This document shows positions 8,515-16,192 of a stretch of 64,000 nt of DNA, in pieces. The position numbers and the translations under genes are program-made. The number at the start of each line of letters is the position of its first letter. Position 1 is the first letter of the stretch. Source of the stretch: Cryobacterium sp. Y82 (lineage in GTDB: Bacteria > Actinomycetota > Actinomycetes > Actinomycetales > Microbacteriaceae); the NCBI RefSeq assembly GCF_002929495.1, contig NZ_PJJJ01000025.1, forward strand, positions 46,376-110,375, read 5' to 3'. The notes under the pieces were generated by a model, which was not told the origin of the DNA, searched no databases, and saw only the letters and a list, made by a program, of their open reading frames with translations.

Positions 8515-9624
8515 CTAGCGAGCCTGCGCGATGATGGCCTCGGCGACAGCCACCGCGTCACTTTGCGAGTCGACCTGGTACGCCGACTGGCCGAGCGAGA
8601 AGATCACGGTGCAGTACGAGCCTGTGTCGGTGCAGATCTGCACGGCGCGTTCGCCGTCGACGGCGCCCTCCAGCACGATCTGTTGAAGCGCAGTCGACGT
8701 ATCCGGCTCGGACACCATGGTGTCGACGATCCCGGCCAGGTCGTAGCCGACAATGATCGACGCTCCCGCACCGCCACCGGCGTGCGCGGAGCAGGTGAAC
8801 AGCCCAGCGCGCTTTGCGACGAACCCGCCAAACCAGATCGGGCCGGTGCTCGATGAGTCGAAAACTTCGTACTCGATCGAGTCGACTCCGAGCGCCATGG
8901 CAATGCCCTGCGACTTGAGCGCGCCGGTGCAAGCGGGTTCACGTTCGACGAGGTCTACCGACGGCCAGACCAGCTGCCTGGGTTCGGCATCCGTCAGAGC
9001 GGTGAAAACGGATGCCGCGAGCGGCTCCATTTGCGCCAAAATCGCGTCGCTGGTCATGCCGCCGAAATGTCCTTCGCCGATGCCGAAGAAGATGGTGGTC
9101 ATCGCGATTTCGACCCAGGCGTCGCCCACCGGGGCGGAGATGAAGCAGCCCGGGTCACCGCACCCCGAAGCGGACTCGATGCCGCCGATATCGATGAGGG
9201 TGTCGGCCGGACCGTCGCCGAGGGCGTACGGCGCCCAGGAATCGGCGCCGCCCGGTACGATCTTGACGCTGAGGTACGCCCAGTCGCTATCGGCCGGGTA
9301 CTCCAGCGGGCTGCCCGCCGCGGTGCCGACCCGCCAGGAGCACGACAGACCGCCGAGGGCGGGCACGGCATACTCGGTGAGGGCCATCCCCGGCTGCGTC
9401 GCGGCTACCGGGGTCGGCCTACTTCCGTCGGCAGGGGCCAACGCGCCGGCCAGGGTATCGAGGGTGGCAACATCGTCACAGGTGTAAACACCTGTGACAG
9501 CGGCAGGCTCTGTCGGCGCCGCGCTGGCTGACGTTGGCGGCCCTGCAACGGGCTCGGCCGCGCATCCGCTGAGAGCGACGATGGCGAGAAAAACGGTCGG
9601 CGTGATCAGACTGCGGCGTAGCAT
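8515..9624 (-). CDS. secreted lipoprotein of unknown function
   Basis: A 369-residue protein with a type II signal peptide: basic MLRR, a hydrophobic core and the lipobox LSGC, placing the lipid-modified cysteine at residue 21. A Thr/Ser/Ala/Pro linker (about 22-45) precedes the mature domain. The mature part has two similar halves, each with a single cysteine pair, for example CDDVATLD near the start of the first and ACTGALKSQGIAMA in the second, and a late pair in VQICTDTGSYCTVIF. This suggests a duplicated extracytoplasmic domain held by disulphides. I do not recognise the family. It precedes the AAA ATPase gene by 35 bp. Confidence 0.75.
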   Translation of the reverse strand: MLRRSLITPTVFLAIVALSGCAAEPVAGPPTSASAAPTEPAAVTGVYTCDDVATLDTLAGALAPADGSRPTPVAATQPGMALTEYAVPALGGLSCSWRVGTAAGSPLEYPADSDWAYLSVKIVPGGADSWAPYALGDGPADTLIDIGGIESASGCGDPGCFISAPVGDAWVEIAMTTIFFGIGEGHFGGMTSDAILAQMEPLAASVFTALTDAEPRQLVWPSVDLVEREPACTGALKSQGIAMALGVDSIEYEVFDSSSTGPIWFGGFVAKRAGLFTCSAHAGGGAGASIIVGYDLAGIVDTMVSEPDTSTALQQIVLEGAVDGERAVQICTDTGSYCTVIFSLGQSAYQVDSQSDAVAVAEAIIAQAR

Positions 9625-9774
9625 GCGGTCAGCCTAACAGGGGCAATTTTTGCCGTATGACCTGTGGTTTACTCGACATCTTCGAGTACTCGCCATGTGC
9701 GCGATCCGGTCAGGGAAGGATTGGTTGAACTACCTGGCCCCCTGGGGCACACTCCAGTAGTCGATGGCCCGGTA

Positions 9775-11280
9775 CTACCAGGCGCCGGGCCTGTAGTCCT
9801 TCAGAAAGACGCCGTAGAGGTCTTCGCCATCCTCGCCGCGCACGATCGGGTCGTAGACTCGGGCGGCGCCATCGACCAGGTCGAGCGGCGCGTGAAAGCC
9901 CTCTTCGGCCAGGCGCACCTTGGTGGGGTGCGGGCGTTCGTCCGTGATCCAGCCGGTATCGACGCTGGTCATGAGAATGCCGTCTTCCAGCATCTCCTTC
10001 GCGCTCGTGCGGGTGAGCATGTTCAGAGCGGCCTTGGCCATATTGGTATGCGGGTGCCCGGGACCCTTGTAGCCTCGACCAAACACGCCCTCCATCGCCG
10101 ACACATTCACGATGTAGGTACGCCGGGCAGTGGATGCGGTCAGCGAGGCCCGCAGGCGGCTCACCAGCAGAAATGGTGCGGTCGTGTTGCACAGCTGAAC
10201 TTCGAGCATCTCGAGCGGATCCACGTCTTCGACGTTGGCCGTCCAACTGTTCACGTCGTGCAGGTCGGGAACAAGCCCGCCGGCGTCAATGGCGGTGCCG
10301 GCGGCGAGACGCTCCAGCGACGACGACCCGGCGGCGAGTGCCAGCCGGGTGAGGTCATCCGCCGTGAGGGCACCGGCACCGGACGCGGCCGCGAGCAGCG
10401 GATGCCCGGAGACCGACGCAGCCAGGGCAAGCGGATGCGCATCATTGGTGTGTCCGAACGACACAAGCTCGGGAAGGGGGCCGTCGGGCAGCGGAGCATC
10501 CTCCGCCTCGACGAGGGGGGAGTACGAGCCGCGCGACCGCCGCACCGTCTGCGCCGCATTGTTGATCAGAATGTCGAGCGGACCCTGGGCGGCGACGGAA
10601 TCAGCCAGTGCAATCACCTGGGCCGGGTCGCGCAGGTCGATGCCGACGATGCGCAGGCGGTGCAGCCAATCCTTCGAGTCGTCCATAGCGGCGAAGCGGC
10701 GAACGGCATCGCGCGGAAACCGAGTCGTGATGGTGGTGTGGGCACCGTCGCGCAGCAAGCGTAGTGCGATGTACATCCCGATCTTGGCGCGGCCGCCGGT
10801 GAGCAGTGCGCGCTTGCCGGTGAGGTTGGTGCGAGCGTCACGCTTGGCGTGACTGGAGAGGGCGCAGCTCGGGCAGAGCTGGTGATAGAACGCGTCGACC
10901 ACGGTGTACTTCTGCTTACAGATATAACAGGCGCGCGGAACGAGCAGTTCACCGGCGGTCGCCGCGCTGGTACCGAGAGAGAGCTGGGCACCGCGAGTCT
11001 CGTCGTCGATGCGGGTGGGTGCGCCGGTGGCGGTGGCGGCGATGACACTGCGATCGGCGTCGGCGATGACCGCGCGTTTCTCGATGCGGCGCACCATCTT
11101 GACCGACTTGAACATCTTTGCGGTGGCCTGGCGCACGGTGACGAAGTCGGGGCTGTCCGGGTCGATGTCGGCCAGGGAGGCGAGCACGCGGAGGGTGACG
11201 GCGAGATCGTGCGGATCGATTCCGGCGAACTCGGTGTCCGGTGCTGCCAACTCGGCGGTGGGAGTGGGCGCAGAAGTCAT
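9775..11280 (-). CDS. SDR-family protein with N-terminal zinc-ribbon region
   Basis: A 501-residue protein. Residues 1-115 are a helical region I do not recognise. Two CxxC pairs follow (C118/C121 in CYICKQKY and C136/C139 in CPSC), spaced as in a zinc ribbon or rubredoxin-like knuckle. From about 152 a Rossmann fold begins with TGGRAKIG (161-168), the dinucleotide loop of short-chain dehydrogenases, and ILINNAAQT (about 238-246) is the NNAG-type motif. The catalytic motif is odd: at the YxxxK position the sequence reads THTNMAKAAL-like (HPHTNMAKAA), so Lys is kept but Tyr is replaced by Thr. The substrate is unknown. It stands alone, leftward, opposite the esterase gene. Confidence 0.8.
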   Translation of the reverse strand: MTSAPTPTAELAAPDTEFAGIDPHDLAVTLRVLASLADIDPDSPDFVTVRQATAKMFKSVKMVRRIEKRAVIADADRSVIAATATGAPTRIDDETRGAQLSLGTSAATAGELLVPRACYICKQKYTVVDAFYHQLCPSCALSSHAKRDARTNLTGKRALLTGGRAKIGMYIALRLLRDGAHTTITTRFPRDAVRRFAAMDDSKDWLHRLRIVGIDLRDPAQVIALADSVAAQGPLDILINNAAQTVRRSRGSYSPLVEAEDAPLPDGPLPELVSFGHTNDAHPLALAASVSGHPLLAAASGAGALTADDLTRLALAAGSSSLERLAAGTAIDAGGLVPDLHDVNSWTANVEDVDPLEMLEVQLCNTTAPFLLVSRLRASLTASTARRTYIVNVSAMEGVFGRGYKGPGHPHTNMAKAALNMLTRTSAKEMLEDGILMTSVDTGWITDERPHPTKVRLAEEGFHAPLDLVDGAARVYDPIVRGEDGEDLYGVFLKDYRPGAW

Positions 11281-11391
11281 TAGAGAATCTTACGCGGACC
11301 GACTGGGAGCATCCGTTTCAGCGAAAACGGCGTCCAGACCGGACGCTCGCATGAACGCCGACCTGGTACGGTCTCGCGCTAGGGTGCAGGA

Positions 11392-12279
11392 ATGGGGAAT
11401 CGTCTTTCGCTGCGGGTCAAGTCGGTCGACAGTACGATCCAAGGTACGCACGGGTCCATTCCCGTGCGCTGGTATGCGCCGCCCGACAACATCTCTCCTC
11501 GCCGGTGCGCAACAATCGTTTGGATTCACGGGGGAGGCTTTTTCAAAGGCGGCCTCGATCAACCGGAATCGCACGACGTTGCACGTACCCTGGCCGCAGC
11601 GGGATTCCCCGTCGTCACCGTAGCCTACCGACTGGCGACACTGTCGAAGCCGCGCAGATCGGGGAGTGGGTCTGTATGGAGCCCGGCCGTGCACTTTCCG
11701 GTACCGGTTGATGATGTCGTTGCCGTCGTGCGAAAGGTTCAGCGCGAAGCAGTTGGCAAAGTGATTCTGGGCGGTGCCAGCGCCGGCGCGTGTTTATCAG
11801 CTGGCGCCGTGCTTCGCCTGGCCGACGCGGGGGCTGATGGTCTCGCAGGCGTTCTCTTCGCCTACGGATTCTTCCACGCCGCGCTACCGAAGAGATCGCG
11901 CCAGTTGCGCAGCCGACTCCGAGGCCCACGCCGCTTCGTGCACACGCCGATGCTTCTCAATCTGACGAATTTGCACTACGCAGGCACGCGAACCGCGCTG
12001 TCGGACGCTCACGCTTTTCCCGGCGGCCACCCGCTTGGCGGCTTCCCGCCGACGCTCATGGTCGACGCGGACCGGGACTCAATGCGTTCCTCCGCCGCAC
12101 AGTTCGCCCAGGAACTTTCAGCGGCCGGGACCGCAGTGGACTACCACGTACTGCCCGAAACGTTGCACGCCTTCCTTAATCGTCCGCAGGAGCCGGCTTT
12201 TGCGCAGGGCCTCCGCCTGATCATCGACTGGGCTGGGCAAATAGATACCGGGAAGCTCTACACCTTCGTCGATTCCTGA
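11392..12279 (+). CDS. alpha/beta hydrolase, hormone-sensitive-lipase (family IV) type esterase
   Basis: A 295-residue soluble hydrolase. The oxyanion-hole motif HGGGFFKGG and the nucleophile elbow GGASAGACLS (serine of G-A-S-A-G) define the HSL/family IV esterases. The acid is probably the Asp of MVDADRDSMR and the base His is in ETLHAFLNRP. Such enzymes cleave short acyl esters. The deduced length is close to the family norm (about 300), so it looks intact. Its 3' end overlaps the convergent MFS gene by 22 bp. The substrate cannot be predicted. Confidence 0.88.
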   Translation: MGNRLSLRVKSVDSTIQGTHGSIPVRWYAPPDNISPRRCATIVWIHGGGFFKGGLDQPESHDVARTLAAAGFPVVTVAYRLATLSKPRRSGSGSVWSPAVHFPVPVDDVVAVVRKVQREAVGKVILGGASAGACLSAGAVLRLADAGADGLAGVLFAYGFFHAALPKRSRQLRSRLRGPRRFVHTPMLLNLTNLHYAGTRTALSDAHAFPGGHPLGGFPPTLMVDADRDSMRSSAAQFAQELSAAGTAVDYHVLPETLHAFLNRPQEPAFAQGLRLIIDWAGQIDTGKLYTFVDS

Positions 12280-13832
12280 GTTGGAATGGCGCTGGTCGGC
12301 GGCTCGAAGGTATGGTCAAACGGCATCTGGTCGGTGTCGAGCAGGGGATTGTCGTCTTGCGTCTTGACGAGTTCATGCGCTTCTTCTTCGCTGTTCACGC
12401 TCGGCATGGAGCCAGGGAGGTGGCGGTTGGCCGATTCCCGCAGGAAGAAGATGGCGATCGCACCGATGAGCGAGGTACCCATCAGGTAAAACGCCGGCAT
12501 CAGGTCATTGCCGGTGCCCACAATGAGCGCCGCGATGATGAATGGTGTGGTCCCGCCAAATATGGCCACGGCGAAGTTGTACGAAATACCCATGGCACCG
12601 TACCGGCTCGCCGTCGGGAACAGGGCAGGCAGCGCTGAGGCAAGGTTGGAGACGTAGAACGTGACCGGGAACGCGATGAACGCCAGGCCGAGCAGCGTTG
12701 ACCAGACTGCGCCGACACCGATCAAAAGGAACGCCGGGTACGACAGTACGACCGTGCTGATCGCTCCGATCCACAGCACCGGCCTGCGCCCGATGCGGTC
12801 GGACAGCCGGCCGGCCAGCGGGATGCACAGGGCCATGATCACGAGAATGGGAATTGTCAGCGCAGTGCCGTGCAATTCGTCGTAGCCTTTGTTCTCGGTG
12901 AGATAGGTGGGCATGTACGAGGTGAGGGCATAGCCGACCGTATTCGCGGCGGCGACGAGCATCATCGCGATGATGATGTTGCGCCAGTATGCCTTGAAAA
13001 TGGCGATCGGGCTCTTGGGGGTGTCCGCCGTGGCGCCGACGGGATTCTTCTGCGCTTCCTCCTGGGCGTCGAGGGTGGCCTGGAAGGCGGGCGACTCGTC
13101 GATCTTCAATCGGAAGTAGATTGCGACCAGCCCGAGCGGCCCGGCGACGAGGAACGGAACCCGCCAGCCCCACTCCTCCATGACCGACTGCCCGAGCGTG
13201 AGCTGGAGTACCGAGACGAGTGAAGCACCGACGGCAAAACCGAGGTAACTGCCCATATCGAGAAAACTCGCGAAGTAACCACGCTGGGTGTCGGGCGCGT
13301 GCTCACTGACGAAGGTTGTCGCCCCCGCATACTCGCCACCGGTCGAGAACCCCTGTACGAGCTTGACGAATACCAGCAGGACCGCTGCCCACACGCCGAT
13401 CTGCGCGTAACCGGGAAGGATGCCGACGGCAAAGGTCGAGGCGGCCATCAGCATCAGCGTGGTGGCGAGCACCTTCTGACGACCGATGCGGTCACCCAGC
13501 CAGCCGAAGAACACGCCGCCGAGCGGGCGGGCGAAGAAGGTAGCGGCGAAGGTTCCAAGCAGGAACAGAGTTTGAACGGATGCGTCCGCCTCCGGCAGGA
13601 AGACCGGGCCCATCGTGGTGATGAGGTAACCGAAGATACCGACGTCGTACCACTCCATGGTATTTCCCACGATGGTGCCGCCGAGCGCACGCTTCATGAT
13701 GGGTTTGTCGACGACATTCACATCGGACACGGCAATGCGTCGACGGCGCAAGGCTTTCGAAGGTTTCTTCCTCCCGGCCGAGGCGTTTGTGGCGTCAAAA
13801 TTCAGGTTGGATGCACTTCGGTCAGTGGGCAT
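12258..13832 (-). CDS. MFS transporter, metabolite:H+ symporter (ProP/MHS-like) family
   Basis: A 524-residue transporter with 12 predicted helices. After a basic cytoplasmic N-terminus, GGTIVGNTMEWYDVGIFGYL is the hallmark first helix of the MHS family (ProP, KgtP, ShiA types), and the loop GWLGDRIGRQKVLATT carries the MFS signature between helices 2 and 3. RLSDRIGRRPVLWIG repeats it between helices 8 and 9. A charged C-terminal tail of about 60 residues, without the coiled coil typical of ProP, follows. It probably imports an organic acid or compatible solute with protons. The ATG at 13832 has a GGAGAAAT ribosome site. Control is likely through the promoter and overlapping palindrome at 13877-13920. 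Confidence 0.9.
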   Translation of the reverse strand: MPTDRSASNLNFDATNASAGRKKPSKALRRRRIAVSDVNVVDKPIMKRALGGTIVGNTMEWYDVGIFGYLITTMGPVFLPEADASVQTLFLLGTFAATFFARPLGGVFFGWLGDRIGRQKVLATTLMLMAASTFAVGILPGYAQIGVWAAVLLVFVKLVQGFSTGGEYAGATTFVSEHAPDTQRGYFASFLDMGSYLGFAVGASLVSVLQLTLGQSVMEEWGWRVPFLVAGPLGLVAIYFRLKIDESPAFQATLDAQEEAQKNPVGATADTPKSPIAIFKAYWRNIIIAMMLVAAANTVGYALTSYMPTYLTENKGYDELHGTALTIPILVIMALCIPLAGRLSDRIGRRPVLWIGAISTVVLSYPAFLLIGVGAVWSTLLGLAFIAFPVTFYVSNLASALPALFPTASRYGAMGISYNFAVAIFGGTTPFIIAALIVGTGNDLMPAFYLMGTSLIGAIAIFFLRESANRHLPGSMPSVNSEEEAHELVKTQDDNPLLDTDQMPFDHTFEPPTSAIPTQESTKV

Positions 13833-13876
13833 AAAATTTCTCCCGTGGAGATAATGTGCTGCGAAGTTAGGGCTGT

Positions 13877-13906
13877 ACTATATGTGACAGTTTTTCAATT
13901 TATCAA
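13877..13906 (-). promoter_or_regulatory. sigma-70-type promoter of the MFS gene
   Basis: On the minus strand TTGATA (13906-13901) and TATAGT (13882-13877) are separated by exactly 18 bases and lie about 45 bp upstream of the MFS start codon. Both hexamers are close to the housekeeping consensus and the region is conspicuously AT-rich for this genome. Confidence 0.6.
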
Positions 13907-13920
13907 GAATACCTCTTGAT
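13902..13920. promoter_or_regulatory. palindromic operator candidate at the MFS promoter
   Basis: The perfect 7-bp inverted repeat atcaaga-N5-tcttgat overlaps the -35 hexamer of the MFS promoter. The size and symmetry fit binding by a dimeric helix-turn-helix regulator. No regulator gene is adjacent, so which protein binds is unknown. Confidence 0.5.
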
Positions 13921-13990
13921 GGGGGCCATTGCCTACATGGCCAGCCTCGGCTTCGGGGAGGATTCAGCGAGTTCTGCCTAGGCTGGGGGT

Positions 13991-14611
13991 ATGACTGATG
14001 CCGTAGATTTCTGGTTTGACCCCTCGTGCCCCTGGGCCTGGATGACTTCGCGCTGGGTGGATGAGGTCGCTCGCCTGCGCAATCTTGACGTGACCTGGCA
14101 CGTGATGAGCCTCGCCGTACTCAACGAAGACCAGAACGTGAGCGAGGACTACGCGGCGTTCTTTCCGCGGGCGCTGAAGTACACCAGGCTCGTGGCCGCC
14201 GCTGCCGAACTGCACGGCCAGCCAATGGTCAAGGCGCTGTACGACGCGCTCGGCACACAGATTCACCCGGGCGGCAATACCAATCCCGACGAGGTCATTG
14301 CCGCAGCGCTCGCCGAGGTGGGCCTGCCCGCCAGCTTCGCGGCCTTCGCCGACAGCGACGAGTATGACCTCCAAATGCGCGCCAGCCACTTCGATGGCAT
14401 CAATCGGGTCGGCCAGGACGTCGGAACCCCGGTGATTGCGGTCAACGGTGTGGCGTTCTTCGGCCCGGTCATCTCCCCGGCGCCCATGGGTGACGCCGCC
14501 CTAAGCCTGTGGGACGGCGTCGTGGCGCTCGCGAGTTACGACGGGTTCTTCGAGCTCAAGCGCAGCCGTACCCGCGAACCAATTTTCACCCAAGCGGGCA
14601 GCAATAAATAG
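13991..14611 (+). CDS. DsbA-fold protein, mycothiol-dependent nitroreductase (Rv2466c) family
   Basis: A 206-residue thioredoxin-fold protein. The start VDFWFDPSCPWAWMTSRW, the block VTWHVMSLAVLNEDQ, the cis-Pro region VGTPVIAVNGVAFFGP and the tail ELKRSRTREP match the family of Mycobacterium tuberculosis Rv2466c, a mycothiol-dependent reductase. The active site here reads CPWA rather than the CPWC of Rv2466c, so only the nucleophilic cysteine remains. This fits a monothiol mechanism using mycothiol, as in many actinobacterial relatives. It is followed 9 bp later by rpiB in the same direction. Confidence 0.88.
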   Translation: MTDAVDFWFDPSCPWAWMTSRWVDEVARLRNLDVTWHVMSLAVLNEDQNVSEDYAAFFPRALKYTRLVAAAAELHGQPMVKALYDALGTQIHPGGNTNPDEVIAAALAEVGLPASFAAFADSDEYDLQMRASHFDGINRVGQDVGTPVIAVNGVAFFGPVISPAPMGDAALSLWDGVVALASYDGFFELKRSRTREPIFTQAGSNK

Positions 14612-14620
14612 ACTGGTGCT

Positions 14621-15112
14621 ATGCGCATCCATATCGCCACGGACCATGCCGGTCTCGATCTCAGCCACCACCTGATCACGCACCTTCGTGCGGCCGGTCA
14701 CGAGGTCATCGACCACGGCCCCCAGACCTACGACGCCCTCGACGACTACCCGGCGTTCTGCATCAACGCCGCGCAGGCGACCGTCGACGACCGGGAGTCC
14801 GGCGTCGAAGCGCTCGGTGTCGTGTTCGGCGGCTCGGGCAACGGCGAGCAGATGGCCGCCAACAAGGTTTCCGGAGCCCGAGCCGCCCTGGTCTGGAATC
14901 TCAGCACGGCCCGGCTCGCCCGGGAACACAACGACGCCAATGTCATTTCGATCGGCGCCAGAGAGCACACGATCGCGGAGGCCACGAGCTTCATCGATGC
15001 TTTTATTGCCGAGCCGTTCAGTGACGAGGAACGGCACACGCGGCGCATCCGGCAGCTCGGCGAGTATGAGCGAACCAAAACCATCGCCGGGAAAGACGTC
15101 GACGGCCGGTGA
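14621..15112 (+). CDS. rpiB: ribose-5-phosphate isomerase B
   Basis: A 163-residue RpiB. It interconverts ribose 5-phosphate and ribulose 5-phosphate in the pentose phosphate pathway. The N-terminal MRIHIATDHAGLDLSHHL holds the phosphate-binding DHAG motif, GVVFGGSGNGEQMAANK is the active-site loop with Ser in the position used by actinobacterial RpiB in place of the E. coli Cys, and NVISIGAREH is the conserved C-terminal block. The length is normal. It is preceded by the DsbA-like gene and followed 6 bp later by the glycosylase gene, a common actinobacterial order. Confidence 0.95.
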   Translation: MRIHIATDHAGLDLSHHLITHLRAAGHEVIDHGPQTYDALDDYPAFCINAAQATVDDRESGVEALGVVFGGSGNGEQMAANKVSGARAALVWNLSTARLAREHNDANVISIGAREHTIAEATSFIDAFIAEPFSDEERHTRRIRQLGEYERTKTIAGKDVDGR

Positions 15113-15118
15113 ACTAAG

Positions 15119-16120
15119 GTGCCAGAGGGTCACTCGGTTCATCGCATCACCCGCCAGTTTCAGCGCAACTTCATCGGACGCCGCGTCACTGTCAGCTCGC
15201 CGCAGGGCCGGTTCGTGGCCGGTGCCGCCCAACTCAGCGGACACGCGGTGACGGATGCCCGCGCCGTCGGCAAGCAGATGTTTCTGGAGTTCGACCACGG
15301 CCTGTGGCTGCGCATCCATCTAGGACTGTACGGTGCCTGGGATTTCAACGGTGAGATTCTCATGGATGCCACGATGGCCTCGGCCAACGGCCGCATGGGC
15401 CAGACCAACCAGCACGGTACCGAGCTCGCATCGGGGCTCGGGGCCCCGACCTTTGACGTGGACGGTGAAAACTCGATCTTCAGTATCGGGGCACCGCGGC
15501 GCACCCGCGTGCGCATGTCGGAGCAGGAAAAAGAGATCGACCTCGCCGACAGCTTTCCCCCCGAACCGGTCGGCCAAGTGCGGGTGCGGCTGCTGACCGA
15601 CACGGTGTGCGCCGACCTGCGCGGACCGACGGCGTGTGAGGTCCTCGACCCGGCTCAGGTTGACGTCGCGATCGCCAGGCTCGGACCCGACCCGGAACAG
15701 GACAACACCCCCGAAGCCGAGGAACGCTTCGTCACTGTCGTGCGCAAAAAACCCACGCCGATCGGCCGACTACTGATGGACCAGAGCGTGGTCAGCGGCA
15801 TCGGCAACGTCTATCGTGCCGAAATTCTCTTTCGTGCCGGTCTCAATCCGCACACCCCCGGCAAGTTGCTCAGTGACGAAACCGCGCGCGCGCTGTGGCA
15901 GGACTGGGCACACCTCTTGCACATAGGTGTTGCGACCGGCCAAATGATGACCATGGACAAGCTCGAGGGCGCGGGATACCGGCGCGCCATGAGGAATCGG
16001 GCCGATCGCCACTGGGTCTACAAACGCGAAGGCCTGCCTTGCCGAGTCTGCGGTACGCACATCGTGCTCGAAGAAATGGCAGCCCGCAAACTGTACTGGT
16101 GCCCGCAGTGTCAGGCATGA
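15119..16120 (+). CDS. nei: Fpg/Nei-family DNA glycosylase (endonuclease VIII type)
   Basis: A 333-residue bifunctional DNA glycosylase/AP lyase. Starting at GTG 15119 the protein reads MPEGHSVHR, so removal of Met exposes the catalytic Pro2 next to Glu3, as in all Fpg/Nei enzymes. The helix-two-turn-helix segment is in PTPIGRLLMDQSVVSGIGNVYRAEILFRAG (key part GIGNVYRAEILF). The C-terminal zinc finger is C-x2-C in CRVCG and C-x2-C in CPQC. An extra acidic insertion near residues 120-170 is typical of mycobacterial Nei1-like proteins. It excises oxidised bases. It follows rpiB by 6 bp. Confidence 0.93.
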   Translation: MPEGHSVHRITRQFQRNFIGRRVTVSSPQGRFVAGAAQLSGHAVTDARAVGKQMFLEFDHGLWLRIHLGLYGAWDFNGEILMDATMASANGRMGQTNQHGTELASGLGAPTFDVDGENSIFSIGAPRRTRVRMSEQEKEIDLADSFPPEPVGQVRVRLLTDTVCADLRGPTACEVLDPAQVDVAIARLGPDPEQDNTPEAEERFVTVVRKKPTPIGRLLMDQSVVSGIGNVYRAEILFRAGLNPHTPGKLLSDETARALWQDWAHLLHIGVATGQMMTMDKLEGAGYRRAMRNRADRHWVYKREGLPCRVCGTHIVLEEMAARKLYWCPQCQA

Positions 16121-16192
16121 CCGCCCCCGCCGCACAGCGTGCGGAGAGTGCCTGTGGTGTTCGGGTGTCGGGCAAGCTGCGAAAATAGGTTC

